A program made the translations under genes and the position numbers. The notes beneath the pieces are model-generated. The model was not told where the DNA came from, made no database searches, and saw only the letters and a program-made list of their open reading frames with translations. Below are positions 6,138 to 13,980 of a stretch of DNA of 15,920 nucleotides, in pieces. This DNA comes from Bifidobacterium breve (GTDB lineage: Bacteria > Actinomycetota > Acidimicrobiia > Acidimicrobiales > Ilumatobacteraceae), in NCBI GenBank assembly GCA_943325425.2, contig CALPPJ020000004.1:1-15920 (forward strand). Direction: 5' to 3'. The number at the start of each line of letters is the position of its first letter. Position 1 is the first letter of the stretch.

Positions 6138-7970
6138 ATGTATACACAACTACGTAATGTCGCGTTAGTCGCGCACGTTGACCATGGAAAAACAACTCTT
6201 GTGGACGCTCTTTTGCGTGCCACCGGAACGTTCGCGGCCCACCAAGCGGTGGTCGATCGTGTCATGGACTCCAATGACCAAGAACGTGAGCGAGGCATCA
6301 CCATTTTGGCTAAAGCTGCCTCGGTGATCTACAAGGACACCAAGATCAACTTGGTGGACACTCCTGGTCACGCCGACTTTGGTGGGGAAGTAGAGCGAGC
6401 CCTCACCATGGTTGACGGCATTTTGCTCCTGGTCGACGCTGCCGAAGGTCCGCTTCCGCAGACGCGCTATGTGCTGCAGAAGGCACTGTCGCTCAATCTT
6501 CCGGCCATTGTTGTCATCAACAAAGTTGACCGTGGAGATGCTCGAGCCGAAGAAGTACTCGACGAGGTGTACCAGTTGTTCATCGACCTCGAGGCCGACG
6601 ACCACCATATTGACTTCTCAGTTATTTCGGCCGTTGCTCGTGAAGGCCGCACCATGGTCGGTCTCGGAATGCCTGCAGCTGACGCCGATCTTTCATCTTT
6701 GCTCGACACCATTCTCGAACGAATTCCCGCTCCAGGCGGAGACGCAAGCGCTCCTCTCCAGGCTCTTGTGACCAACCTTGACGCGTCTGAATATCTCGGA
6801 CGTTTGGCAATCGGCCGCGTGTACCAAGGCGTCATGCGTAAAGGCGAGAACGTGGCGTTGCTCGAAGAAGAGTTCGCCGAAGGACAACCGCCTTTGAAGC
6901 GTCGTTTATCGCAGTTGATGGCCTACATGGGCGTCAGTCGCGTTGAAGTCGATGAGTTACGTGCGGGCGACCTCTTTGTAGTTGCCGGTTTCCCCGAAGT
7001 TGAAATCGGCGACACGATTGCTTCTGCTGAAACTCCGGTAGCTCTTCCACGACTCACCGTTGACGAACCCGTGCTACGTATGACCTTCGGTGTCAACACT
7101 TCGCCATTCGCCGGACGTGACGGTAAATACCTCACGAGTCGCCACTTGATTGATCGTTTGAAGAAAGAGATTCTCGGAAACGTATCAATCAAACTGCACG
7201 AGACTGACTCTGCCGACGTGATGGAGGTCGCTGGACGTGGCGAACTGCAGTTGGCTGTTTTGATTGAGGGAATGCGACGCGAAGGTTTTGAACTTCAAGT
7301 CAGCCGACCCGAAGTTATTACCAAAGAAGTCAATGGCAAAAAGTTTGAACCTCTCGAACGAGGTGTTTGTGACGTTCCCGACGAATACGTGGGCGCTGTT
7401 ACCCAAGCTTTGGCTCCTCGTAAAGGCCGAGTCACCGACCTGCGTTCAGGAGATCCAGGCCGTTCAGTCATTACCTTTGAGTGTCCAAGTCGCGGTCTCA
7501 TTGGTTTCCGTTCACTCTTGATGACCACAACCCGCGGAACTGCGATGTTGCATCAAAACCACGCTGGTTGGATGCCTTGGTGCGGCGAACTTCCTCATCG
7601 CCTAGGCGGAGCAATGATCGCCGACCGCGAAGGCATGATCACTGCTTATGCGTTAGACAACCTTCAGCTTCGTGGTGAGCTCTTCGTTGAGCCCGGCGAA
7701 AAGACGTACGAGGGAATGGTTGTTGGTGAAAGCGCCCGTGGCGACGAGATGGTCGTGAACGCAGTTCGTGCTAAAGAAAAGAACAACATTCGTACGCACA
7801 GCCATGATGACGGTGTGAAGCTTGCAGCACCGCGCATTCACACGCTTGAAACAGCAATTGAATGGATCGCCGACGACGAACTTGTTGAAGTTACGCCAAA
7901 GGCCATTCGTGTTCGTAAGCGTTATTTGAACCCCGAAGATCGCAAGAAAGCCTTCAAGAAGGCTAACTAG
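6138..7970 (+). CDS. typA: Ribosome-associated translational GTPase TypA/BipA
   Basis: Translation-factor GTPase of the EF-G/LepA superfamily that binds the ribosome and supports 50S assembly and growth under stress or low temperature. From this ATG it has 610 residues, the normal family length. The GTPase motifs are AHVDHGKT (12-19), RERGITI (50-56), DTPGHADF (74-81) and NKVDR (128-132). Domain II, the EF-G-like domains III and V, and the BipA-specific C-terminal domain ending near NNIRTHSHDDG and RKRYLNPEDRKKAF follow in order. The start is a choice between ATG 6138, which aligns with the MIENLRNIA start of E. coli BipA, and an in-frame TTG at 6123; neither has a clear Shine-Dalgarno. It follows the small acidic-tail protein by 20 nt. 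Confidence 0.97.
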   Translation: MYTQLRNVALVAHVDHGKTTLVDALLRATGTFAAHQAVVDRVMDSNDQERERGITILAKAASVIYKDTKINLVDTPGHADFGGEVERALTMVDGILLLVDAAEGPLPQTRYVLQKALSLNLPAIVVINKVDRGDARAEEVLDEVYQLFIDLEADDHHIDFSVISAVAREGRTMVGLGMPAADADLSSLLDTILERIPAPGGDASAPLQALVTNLDASEYLGRLAIGRVYQGVMRKGENVALLEEEFAEGQPPLKRRLSQLMAYMGVSRVEVDELRAGDLFVVAGFPEVEIGDTIASAETPVALPRLTVDEPVLRMTFGVNTSPFAGRDGKYLTSRHLIDRLKKEILGNVSIKLHETDSADVMEVAGRGELQLAVLIEGMRREGFELQVSRPEVITKEVNGKKFEPLERGVCDVPDEYVGAVTQALAPRKGRVTDLRSGDPGRSVITFECPSRGLIGFRSLLMTTTRGTAMLHQNHAGWMPWCGELPHRLGGAMIADREGMITAYALDNLQLRGELFVEPGEKTYEGMVVGESARGDEMVVNAVRAKEKNNIRTHSHDDGVKLAAPRIHTLETAIEWIADDELVEVTPKAIRVRKRYLNPEDRKKAFKKAN

Positions 7971-7976
7971 TTAGCC
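7944..7976 (-). terminator. Candidate intrinsic terminator of the cysteine-rich gene, within the end of typA
   Basis: On the minus strand, just after the stop at 7983, there is a perfect 16-nt palindrome (7976-7961, GGCTAACTAGTTAGCC). A hairpin AGCCTTC-TT-GAAGGCT (7964-7949) overlaps it and leads straight into TTTCTT. The second hairpin plus T-rich tract resembles a short intrinsic terminator. The two structures share GGCT and exclude one another. On the plus strand the palindrome covers the typA stop codon and is followed by only a loose T-rich stretch. Confidence 0.38.
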
Positions 7977-7982
7977 AACTAG

Positions 7983-8795
7983 TTATTTGCTCTTCTTCAC
8001 CGTCAACACGGGGTGGGGAAGAGCAACTGCAGTTGGGCGCTCAAGTGCTTCAACCAAAAGTTCGTACACCTTTGCACCAACAGACTCAATGATCTCTTCT
8101 TTGAGGTACTTGTAGACCGGTTCTTTACCAACGAACGCATCAGAGTTATCGGTACACCACCAATGTAGATCGGTGCCGCCGTCGCCCCAGTCGCGTCGCT
8201 TCCATTCACGTACAACTGTGTTCACCCAACCGTTGGTGTCGGTGTGATACTCAAGACGTAGTGGAAGCTGCCAACACACGTTGGGCTTCCAGTCGAGTGG
8301 GCGTTCGTTAGCTTCAGTGGCAGCGATGTGGAAAGCACATCCGGCTCCACCTTCAAAACCAGGACGATTTAAGAAAATGCAGGCTCCGTCAACTCGGCGA
8401 GTCATCGTGTCGCCTTCCTTATTCTTTTTGAGGAAACCCTTTTTCTTAGCTTTGTCTTTGAACTGCCAGTTCTTGTCAGTCAGACGCACAACGGCTTTAA
8501 CCACATTTGACACATCATCTTCATCAACAAAGTGCGCGCCTTCTGAACAGCATCCCTGATTCAGTTCAGGAGTTGGCTTATCCAAGATGCCTTGACAACC
8601 TTCACCGAAAATGCACTTCCAAGATGATCGCATGAAAGTCGCATCAAAAATCCATGAACGTTGTTCTTTCGGATCTTCGAACGACAGCATCTCATGCAAA
8701 TCCTCATGGCGACCCGATAAGCCGGTTACTGGGATCGGCTTACGCTTGGTGGCACCACCGGATTTCGAGGACTTTGATGTAGATGAGTTGGTCAC
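7983..8795 (-). CDS. Cysteine-rich protein, probable YkgJ/DUF3109-like metal-binding domain
   Basis: A 270-residue protein with a low-complexity Ser/Lys N-terminus (1-20) and eight cysteines in a pattern like the zinc/iron-chelating YkgJ and DUF3109 groups. These are C61 and C67 in CIFGEGC, C82-C83 in GCCSEGAHF, C139 in GACIFLNR, C153 with H156 in GCAFHIAA, C174 in KPNVCWQLPL, and C214 in HWWCTDN. A lysine-rich insertion (about 111-126) separates the two halves. The family assignment is from remembered motif resemblance, so it is moderate. It starts with GTG, 6 nt after a TAACCT box and with no Shine-Dalgarno. It converges on typA (12 nt between stops) and is divergent from alaS. Function unknown; a metal-cluster or metal-storage role is possible. 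Confidence 0.8.
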   Translation of the reverse strand: MTNSSTSKSSKSGGATKRKPIPVTGLSGRHEDLHEMLSFEDPKEQRSWIFDATFMRSSWKCIFGEGCQGILDKPTPELNQGCCSEGAHFVDEDDVSNVVKAVVRLTDKNWQFKDKAKKKGFLKKNKEGDTMTRRVDGACIFLNRPGFEGGAGCAFHIAATEANERPLDWKPNVCWQLPLRLEYHTDTNGWVNTVVREWKRRDWGDGGTDLHWWCTDNSDAFVGKEPVYKYLKEEIIESVGAKVYELLVEALERPTAVALPHPVLTVKKSK

Positions 8796-8801
8796 ACGAA
8801 T

Positions 8802-8807
8802 AGGTTA
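8802..8807 (-). promoter_or_regulatory. Candidate -10 box (leaderless) of the cysteine-rich gene
   Basis: Minus-strand TAACCT, then 6 nt (ATTCGT), then the GTG at 8795. It overlaps one arm of the inverted repeat at 8803-8818. No clear -35 is seen. Confidence 0.42.
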
Positions 8808-8818
8808 TGGCAATAACC
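8803..8818. repeat. Inverted repeat in the alaS divergent promoter region
   Basis: GGTTAT-GGCA-ATAACC, two perfect 6-bp arms around 4 nt, in the 62-nt space between the divergent starts at 8795 and 8858. One arm lies within the -10 of the minus-strand gene. It could be an operator, or simply two similar outward-facing promoter elements. Confidence 0.35.
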
Positions 8819-8842
8819 CTTAATCCCACGATGAACGTTGGG

Positions 8843-8848
8843 TATCAT
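8843..8848 (+). promoter_or_regulatory. Candidate -10 box of alaS
   Basis: TATCAT, 9 nt before the ATG at 8858, so the message would be leaderless or have only a few leader bases. A weak TTAATC lies 17 nt upstream as a possible -35. Confidence 0.42.
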
Positions 8849-8857
8849 TTCGGTGTC

Positions 8858-11470
8858 ATGTCTCCGCAAACACCACGCACCGCCAACGAACTGCGCACTG
8901 CCTTCACCCAGTTTTTCGCTGATCGTCAACACACTCCTGTCGCTTCAGCGAGCCTCATCCCTCACGACCCCACCGTTCTTTTCACGGTGGCTGGCATGGT
9001 GCCCTTTAAGCCCTACTTCGTTGGTGATGAGGTTCCCCCTTACAGCAGAGCGGCAACAGTTCAGAAATGCGCGCGAGCTGGTGGCAAACACAACGACCTT
9101 GACGATGTCGGTCGCACCAAGAGGCACTTGGTGTTCTTCGAAATGTTGGGCAACTTCTCCTTCGGTGACTATTTCAAAGAATCAGCAATTCCCTGGAGTT
9201 GGGAATTCGTCACCGAGAATCTTGGGTTTGATGGAGACCGCATCTGGGTAACTGTTCACACCAGCGACGATGAAGCCGAAGCAATGTGGCATGAGCAAGT
9301 TGGTGTGCCCATGAATCGCATTCAGCGCTTGGGCGATAAAGACAACTTCTGGCAAATGGGCGACACTGGCCCCTGCGGTCCATGTTCAGAATTGCACATC
9401 GATCGCGGTCCCGAATTCGGTCCCGACGGCGGACCGCTTAATGATCCACACGGCGATCGCTTCATGGAGTTCTGGAACTTAGTTTTCATGCAGTACAACC
9501 AGGCCCCTGATGGCTCACGAACACCACTTCCGAAGCCCTCAATCGATACTGGTGCAGGATTGGAGCGCATCTTGGCATTGGTTCAAGGAAAAGACAGCGT
9601 GTGGGAGACCGACGCGATTTTCCCCATTGTTGAAGCCGCTCAATCAGTCACAGGAGCAACGTACAAGGTGGGCGACTACGAAGATCGCTCCAGTTTCTCA
9701 CTCAGAGTTTTAGCCGAGCATGCCCGTTCCAGCACGATGTTGGTCGGTGATGGGGTGTTCCCATCAAACGAAGGACGCGGTTACGTACTTCGTCGCATTA
9801 TTCGTCGCGCTGTGCGCCACGCCTATTTGCTCGGCACCGAAAAACTGGTGATGCCTTCACTCGTTGAAACGGCCATCGCCACGATGGGTCAGGCATACCC
9901 CGATGTCATCGCGCAGAAGGACTTCATCCTCGGAGTATTGACAAAAGAGGAAGAGCGCTTCCGACAGACGCTCAAAACCGGACTCACAATTCTGGAAGAC
10001 GAATTGCAATCAGCGGCCAAAAGCAACAAGGTGTTATCTGGCTCAGCTGCTTTCCTATTGCACGATACCTACGGCTTTCCCCTTGAGGTCACCGAGGAAA
10101 TCGTGAGTGAACGCGACCTGTCGGTCGATATCGACGGATTTAACACCGAGATGGATCAGCAGCGGCAACGAGCCAAGGCGGCGCGTAAAGGTGGCGAGGT
10201 AGATTCACATCGTCACGATTTGTACCGAGAAGTCATGGAACAATTTGGTACGACCGAATTTGTTGGTTATGAACTTGATTCATGCGAATCCAAAGTTTTA
10301 GCGATTGTTCCCGATGATGATGGAACCTTTGACTTGTTCCTTGATCGCACCCCGTTCTATGCCGAAAGCGGAGGACAGGTGGGAGATACTGGTGTCATAT
10401 ACGCCGGGAATAATCGGTACGAGGTTCTCAATACGACTTTTGCTTTGCCCGGACTGCGACGTCACCAGTGTCGCGTTGTCACTGGCAGTTTGATTGTTAA
10501 TCAATCTGTGACCGCCGAGATTGATTCTCAGCGTCGACTTGCTATTCGTCGCCATCACACTGCCACTCATATTTTGCATTGGGCATTGCGACAAGTACTT
10601 GGCGAGCATGTCAAACAAGCCGGTTCCCTCGTTGATGACGAGCGCCTGCGATTTGACTTCAGTCACTATGACGCAGTTTCAGAAGATGAACTTTTACGCA
10701 TTGAAGAGCTCGCCAACACTTTGACGTTGTCGAATGAGGTAGTTGACTCATCGGAGTCATCAAAAGACGAGGCGTTAGCCAAGGGAGCGATCGCTTTCTT
10801 CGGCGATAAGTACGGCGATCGAGTTCGTGTTCTTTCGGCGGGACCTTCGGTTGAACTTTGTGGTGGCACCCATGTTTCGGCAACTGGTGATATCGGAATC
10901 ATCAAAGTCATATCTGAAGGATCGGTAGGTGCCAACCTTCGCCGTATTGAAGCCGTTGCCGGAACTCGCACTTTGAATTTGCTGCAGCAAGACCGACGAG
11001 TCATTACTGATGTTGCTCGATTAGTCGGCGCTGGTCCTGATGACTTAATGATCGGTGTTCAACGCAAGGTGGACGACATCAAGGGTCTTCAAGACGAGAA
11101 CAAAACGTTACGCGCCCGTCTGGCCGCCACTGCAGCATCGGTGCTTGCTGCTGAAGCAGTCGACGGAATAGTGGTCGCTCAAGTCGATGATCTGACTCCA
11201 GGGGATTTGCGTGACTTAACGGTTGCGGTGCGTCAACAGTCTGGTATTCATACCGTTGTCCTGATTGGCGTGTCACCAGGAGGCGGAGTGTCACTCGTCG
11301 GTGCCGTTGATGCTGCGAGTGGTAAGAATGCTGCTCAACTGATTACTTCAGCCGCCAAGGCTGTCGGTGGCGGCGGCGGCGGTAAGGGCGATATCGCGAC
11401 TGCTGGTGGCAAGAACCCGGCTGGCATTCCTGAAGCACTTCGTTTAGCGCAGGAGGCGGCTCGCAGCTAA
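8858..11470 (+). CDS. alaS: Alanyl-tRNA synthetase
   Basis: Class II aminoacyl-tRNA synthetase that charges tRNA-Ala and clears mischarged Ser/Gly. Of 870 residues from this start, the catalytic core includes TVAGMVPFKPYF, RAGGKHNDLDDVG and FFEMLGNFSFGDYF (motifs 1 and 2) and GAGLERI (motif 3). The editing domain has the zinc sites HTATH (H567 and H571) and CGGTH (C668 and H672). The C-Ala end has the usual run of six glycines before KGDIATAGGKNP. The frame is open back to 8807, but the extra 17 residues are not family-like and overlap the promoter region. ATG 8858, 9 nt after TATCAT, is preferred. It heads the plus-strand cluster, and its stop shares one base with the ruvX start. Confidence 0.97.
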   Translation: MSPQTPRTANELRTAFTQFFADRQHTPVASASLIPHDPTVLFTVAGMVPFKPYFVGDEVPPYSRAATVQKCARAGGKHNDLDDVGRTKRHLVFFEMLGNFSFGDYFKESAIPWSWEFVTENLGFDGDRIWVTVHTSDDEAEAMWHEQVGVPMNRIQRLGDKDNFWQMGDTGPCGPCSELHIDRGPEFGPDGGPLNDPHGDRFMEFWNLVFMQYNQAPDGSRTPLPKPSIDTGAGLERILALVQGKDSVWETDAIFPIVEAAQSVTGATYKVGDYEDRSSFSLRVLAEHARSSTMLVGDGVFPSNEGRGYVLRRIIRRAVRHAYLLGTEKLVMPSLVETAIATMGQAYPDVIAQKDFILGVLTKEEERFRQTLKTGLTILEDELQSAAKSNKVLSGSAAFLLHDTYGFPLEVTEEIVSERDLSVDIDGFNTEMDQQRQRAKAARKGGEVDSHRHDLYREVMEQFGTTEFVGYELDSCESKVLAIVPDDDGTFDLFLDRTPFYAESGGQVGDTGVIYAGNNRYEVLNTTFALPGLRRHQCRVVTGSLIVNQSVTAEIDSQRRLAIRRHHTATHILHWALRQVLGEHVKQAGSLVDDERLRFDFSHYDAVSEDELLRIEELANTLTLSNEVVDSSESSKDEALAKGAIAFFGDKYGDRVRVLSAGPSVELCGGTHVSATGDIGIIKVISEGSVGANLRRIEAVAGTRTLNLLQQDRRVITDVARLVGAGPDDLMIGVQRKVDDIKGLQDENKTLRARLAATAASVLAAEAVDGIVVAQVDDLTPGDLRDLTVAVRQQSGIHTVVLIGVSPGGGVSLVGAVDAASGKNAAQLITSAAKAVGGGGGGKGDIATAGGKNPAGIPEALRLAQEAARS

Positions 11471-11889
11471 TGCGTGCAATCGGACTCGACCTCGGTTCAA
11501 AGCGCATCGGCGTAGCAGTCAGTGATTTCTCTGGGACGATTGCCAGTCCACATTCGGTCATTCATCGCAGTAAATCGGTACGACTTGATCACCAAAAAAT
11601 TCTTGACCTAGTCATTGAAGAAGAGGCCGAGATTGTGGTCGTTGGTTTGCCACTTTTGATGTCCGGTGGTCACGGTCCAGCAGCAAAGGCCGCCACCACT
11701 GAGGCTCGGCGACTCAGTACGGTTCTTTCTGTGCCAGTTGAGATGTTTGATGAACGTATGACCACGGTTGCTGCCGATCGTGCTCTGAAAGAGGCCGATC
11801 TCAGCGCGACTGCTCGTCGACAGTTTGTTGACAAGGTGGCAGCGGCGATCATGTTGCAAGCGTGGCTTGAAAGACGTCGTTCGTCATGA
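11470..11889 (+). CDS. ruvX: RuvX/YqgF, RNase H-fold nuclease (pre-16S rRNA / Holliday junction family)
   Basis: YqgF-family protein with an RNase H-like fold, linked in different bacteria to 16S rRNA 5' processing and to Holliday junction resolution. In 139 residues, normal for the family, it shows GLDLGSKRIGVAVSD with D7, VVGLPLLMSG (57-66), MFDERMTT with D94 and E95, and a terminal FVDKVAAAIMLQAWL with D121. The start overlaps the alaS stop by one base (TAATG). AGGAGG lies 13 nt upstream of it, within the end of alaS. The alaS-ruvX-mltG order is conserved in actinobacteria. Confidence 0.95.
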   Translation: MRAIGLDLGSKRIGVAVSDFSGTIASPHSVIHRSKSVRLDHQKILDLVIEEEAEIVVVGLPLLMSGGHGPAAKAATTEARRLSTVLSVPVEMFDERMTTVAADRALKEADLSATARRQFVDKVAAAIMLQAWLERRRSS

Positions 11890-13061
11890 GCAATAAAGCC
11901 AATAACGAAGATGATCTTGAGATTGATCCGTATCAAGTACTTCCAGATGTTCACATTCAAAAAATGGTAAGTCGCAAGATTGTTAATCGGATCGCTCTCG
12001 TTGTTGTCTCAGTTCTCGCGATCGTGTCAGTTATTTACGGTGGATATCAGTTTTGGTATTTGCGCCAAGTGAATCCGCCAGGCGATCCTGGAGCAGCAGA
12101 GATTTTCACGGTGACCGAATCTGATGATTTGATTGCGATCAGCAAACGTCTCGAACAAGAGGGTTTCATTGTTAACGACTCGGTTTTTCGTTCGTACGTC
12201 TCGTCTAAGGGTGGCCTAGACATATCTGCGGGCTTTTTCACTTTGAAGCCGCGAGACCACGTTGGCAATATTTTGCGGGTTTTGCGCACGCCACCGAACG
12301 AGACATTAACCAAAGTGACTTTTCCTGAAGGCTTCACCCTGGAGCAAATGGCGGAGCGACTCGGTGAGGAAATTAAGTCTGTCACCGAAAGTGATTTTCT
12401 CACCAAGACCGGAGGCACTGCCACCGAGATTTCTGCTGTCCGCTCGTTATATCAACCCGAATCGGTCACAACGCTGGAAGGATTACTTTTCCCTGATACT
12501 TATCTAGTGAGTGGTGACGAAACCGCAACTCAAGTTGCTCAACAAATGCTCAAGTTAATGGAGCGGGTCGGGCGTCAAGAAGGTCTGGATGATTCGTTGA
12601 TTTCAGTCGGATTAACTCCGTACGAGGTTTTGACGATTGCTTCAATTATTGAGCGCGAAGCAAAAGTTCCCGAGGATCGCGCAAAAATATCGAGGGTGAT
12701 TTACAACCGACTGACGATCGGTATGCCACTTGAAATAGATGCCACCTTGTTTTATCAACAAGATCCTGACTTGCCTTTCCTCGAACTTAAGGCCTTAGAT
12801 AGTCCCTACAACTCGTACCTCTACACTGGCCTGCCCCCGACTCCGATCTCTAATCCCGGAAGAGCAGCAATTAACGCCGCATTAAATCCAGCACCTAATC
12901 CGTCGGCCGGCGACCCAATCTGCCGCGAAATCACCGATGGTTCACCGTGTTTGTATCTCTATTATGTGTTGTACGACAAAGATGGTCATCACAAATTCGC
13001 TTCAACTTTGGCGCAACATCAAGCCAATGTGCAAGCAGCGATCATCGCAGGAGTGCTCTGA
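11886..13061 (+). CDS. mltG: Endolytic murein transglycosylase MltG (YceG-like)
   Basis: Membrane-anchored lytic transglycosylase that cuts nascent peptidoglycan strands and so sets glycan length. Of 391 residues, 1-35 are an acidic cytoplasmic tail, about 36-58 are the single membrane segment, and the rest is extracytoplasmic. It has a LysM-like region (about 73-125), FPEGFTLEQMAERL (146-159), LEGLLFPDTY (197-206) and the catalytic block IASIIEREAKVPEDR, with E256 matching E. coli E218. VIYNRLTIGMPLEIDATLFY and the C-terminal YYVLYDKDGHHKFASTLAQHQANV complete the domain. A short CREITDGSPC insert adds two cysteines that may form a disulfide. ATGA overlaps the ruvX stop. Confidence 0.96.
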   Translation: MSNKANNEDDLEIDPYQVLPDVHIQKMVSRKIVNRIALVVVSVLAIVSVIYGGYQFWYLRQVNPPGDPGAAEIFTVTESDDLIAISKRLEQEGFIVNDSVFRSYVSSKGGLDISAGFFTLKPRDHVGNILRVLRTPPNETLTKVTFPEGFTLEQMAERLGEEIKSVTESDFLTKTGGTATEISAVRSLYQPESVTTLEGLLFPDTYLVSGDETATQVAQQMLKLMERVGRQEGLDDSLISVGLTPYEVLTIASIIEREAKVPEDRAKISRVIYNRLTIGMPLEIDATLFYQQDPDLPFLELKALDSPYNSYLYTGLPPTPISNPGRAAINAALNPAPNPSAGDPICREITDGSPCLYLYYVLYDKDGHHKFASTLAQHQANVQAAIIAGVL

Positions 13062-13062
13062 T

Positions 13063-13959
13063 ATGACCCACGATTTACAAGCGGCAATGGCAAGTACTCC
13101 ACATCGCATCACGGCAAGTACATCAGTTGCAGCAGTCATCGGTGACCCAGTCAAACATAGTTTGTCACCTGTTATCCATAATGTCGGTTTTCAATCACTA
13201 GGAATTGATTGGGTTTATGTGGCCTTTGAGGTAAAGGCCGGTCAAGCGCGAGCTGCTCTCGATGCAATGCGCACTTTCGGCTTACGTGGTCTTTCCGTGA
13301 CGATGCCGCATAAATCAGATGTCGCTCATTTGGTTGACACGGTGAGTATTGCGGCGCAAGCGCTTCAGAGTGTGAACACCGTAGAAGTCGCACCGAACGG
13401 GCTCTTAGTAGGGCACAGCACCGATGGCGACGGACTCGTTGCCAGCCTGTCGGCCCAAGGTGTTGATGTCACTGGTAAAAGTCTTTTGATTCTTGGAGCG
13501 GGGGGAGCAGCACGCTCGGTGATCGATGCCATGTATCGCCATCGCTGTCACAACATTGTCATTGCTAATCGCTCTCTAGCGAGTGCTCAATCAGCAGAAG
13601 TACTTGCCCCCGAGATCAGTCGATCAATTGCCCTGAACGACTCCGCTGCTCTACGTGCTGCCGCTTCCTCGGTTGACGTCGTGATTAATGCCACCAGCAT
13701 CGGCATGAACAAGGACTCGATCCATTCATCGGAAAGTCCTCTTTCGGCTGATCTCATCACGCCACGGCACACTGTGGTTGATTTGGTGTATCACCCCATT
13801 CAGACCGAACTTCTCCGCAACGCTCACGATCGAGGTGCCCAAACCATCGACGGTCTCGGCATGCTCGTGCACCAGGCGGCCCTGCAACAACAGATTTGGA
13901 CGGGTTTCATGCCCAATGTGTCCGATATGTACCGAGCTGCATTACAGGCTCTTTCTTAA
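13063..13959 (+). CDS. aroE: Shikimate dehydrogenase
   Basis: NADP-dependent reduction of 3-dehydroshikimate to shikimate. The 298-residue protein has the shikimate-binding HSLSP (32-36), SVTMPHK with catalytic K84, NTVE (105-108), STDGDG with catalytic D121, and the nucleotide loop GAGGAA (145-150). ANRS (168-171) contacts the NADP phosphate. NATSIGM, DLVYHP and the terminal GLGMLVHQAALQ are also present. The frame is open upstream inside mltG, but the ATG one base after the mltG stop has GCAGGAG about 10 nt upstream and gives normal length. It is followed after 21 nt by aroC. Confidence 0.96.
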   Translation: MTHDLQAAMASTPHRITASTSVAAVIGDPVKHSLSPVIHNVGFQSLGIDWVYVAFEVKAGQARAALDAMRTFGLRGLSVTMPHKSDVAHLVDTVSIAAQALQSVNTVEVAPNGLLVGHSTDGDGLVASLSAQGVDVTGKSLLILGAGGAARSVIDAMYRHRCHNIVIANRSLASAQSAEVLAPEISRSIALNDSAALRAAASSVDVVINATSIGMNKDSIHSSESPLSADLITPRHTVVDLVYHPIQTELLRNAHDRGAQTIDGLGMLVHQAALQQQIWTGFMPNVSDMYRAALQALS

Positions 13960-13967
13960 GTCAGCGG

Positions 13968-13973
13968 TAACCT
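13968..13973 (+). promoter_or_regulatory. Candidate internal -10 box before aroC
   Basis: TAACCT, 7 nt (TTCCTCA) before the aroC ATG, in the only gap of the aro cluster. It has the same hexamer and nearly the same spacing as the minus-strand box at 8807-8802. It suggests an additional leaderless aroC-aroK-aroB transcript. No clear -35 is seen. Confidence 0.4.
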
Positions 13974-13980
13974 TTCCTCA

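Noticed and set aside
9407..9426. Direct repeat GGTCCCGA ... GGTCCCGA around GAATTC in alaS
   Set aside because: It lies within conserved coding sequence (GPEFGPDGG) and follows from repeated Gly-Pro codons.
11364..11387. GGC/GGT-rich run near the end of alaS, resembling a trinucleotide repeat
   Set aside because: It encodes the conserved glycine run of the AlaRS C-terminal domain before the KGDIATAGGK block, so it is a normal family feature.
12937..13062. Upstream extension of the aroE frame into mltG
   Set aside because: It lies inside the conserved C-terminus of MltG. ATG 13063 has a good RBS and gives a normal-length enzyme.
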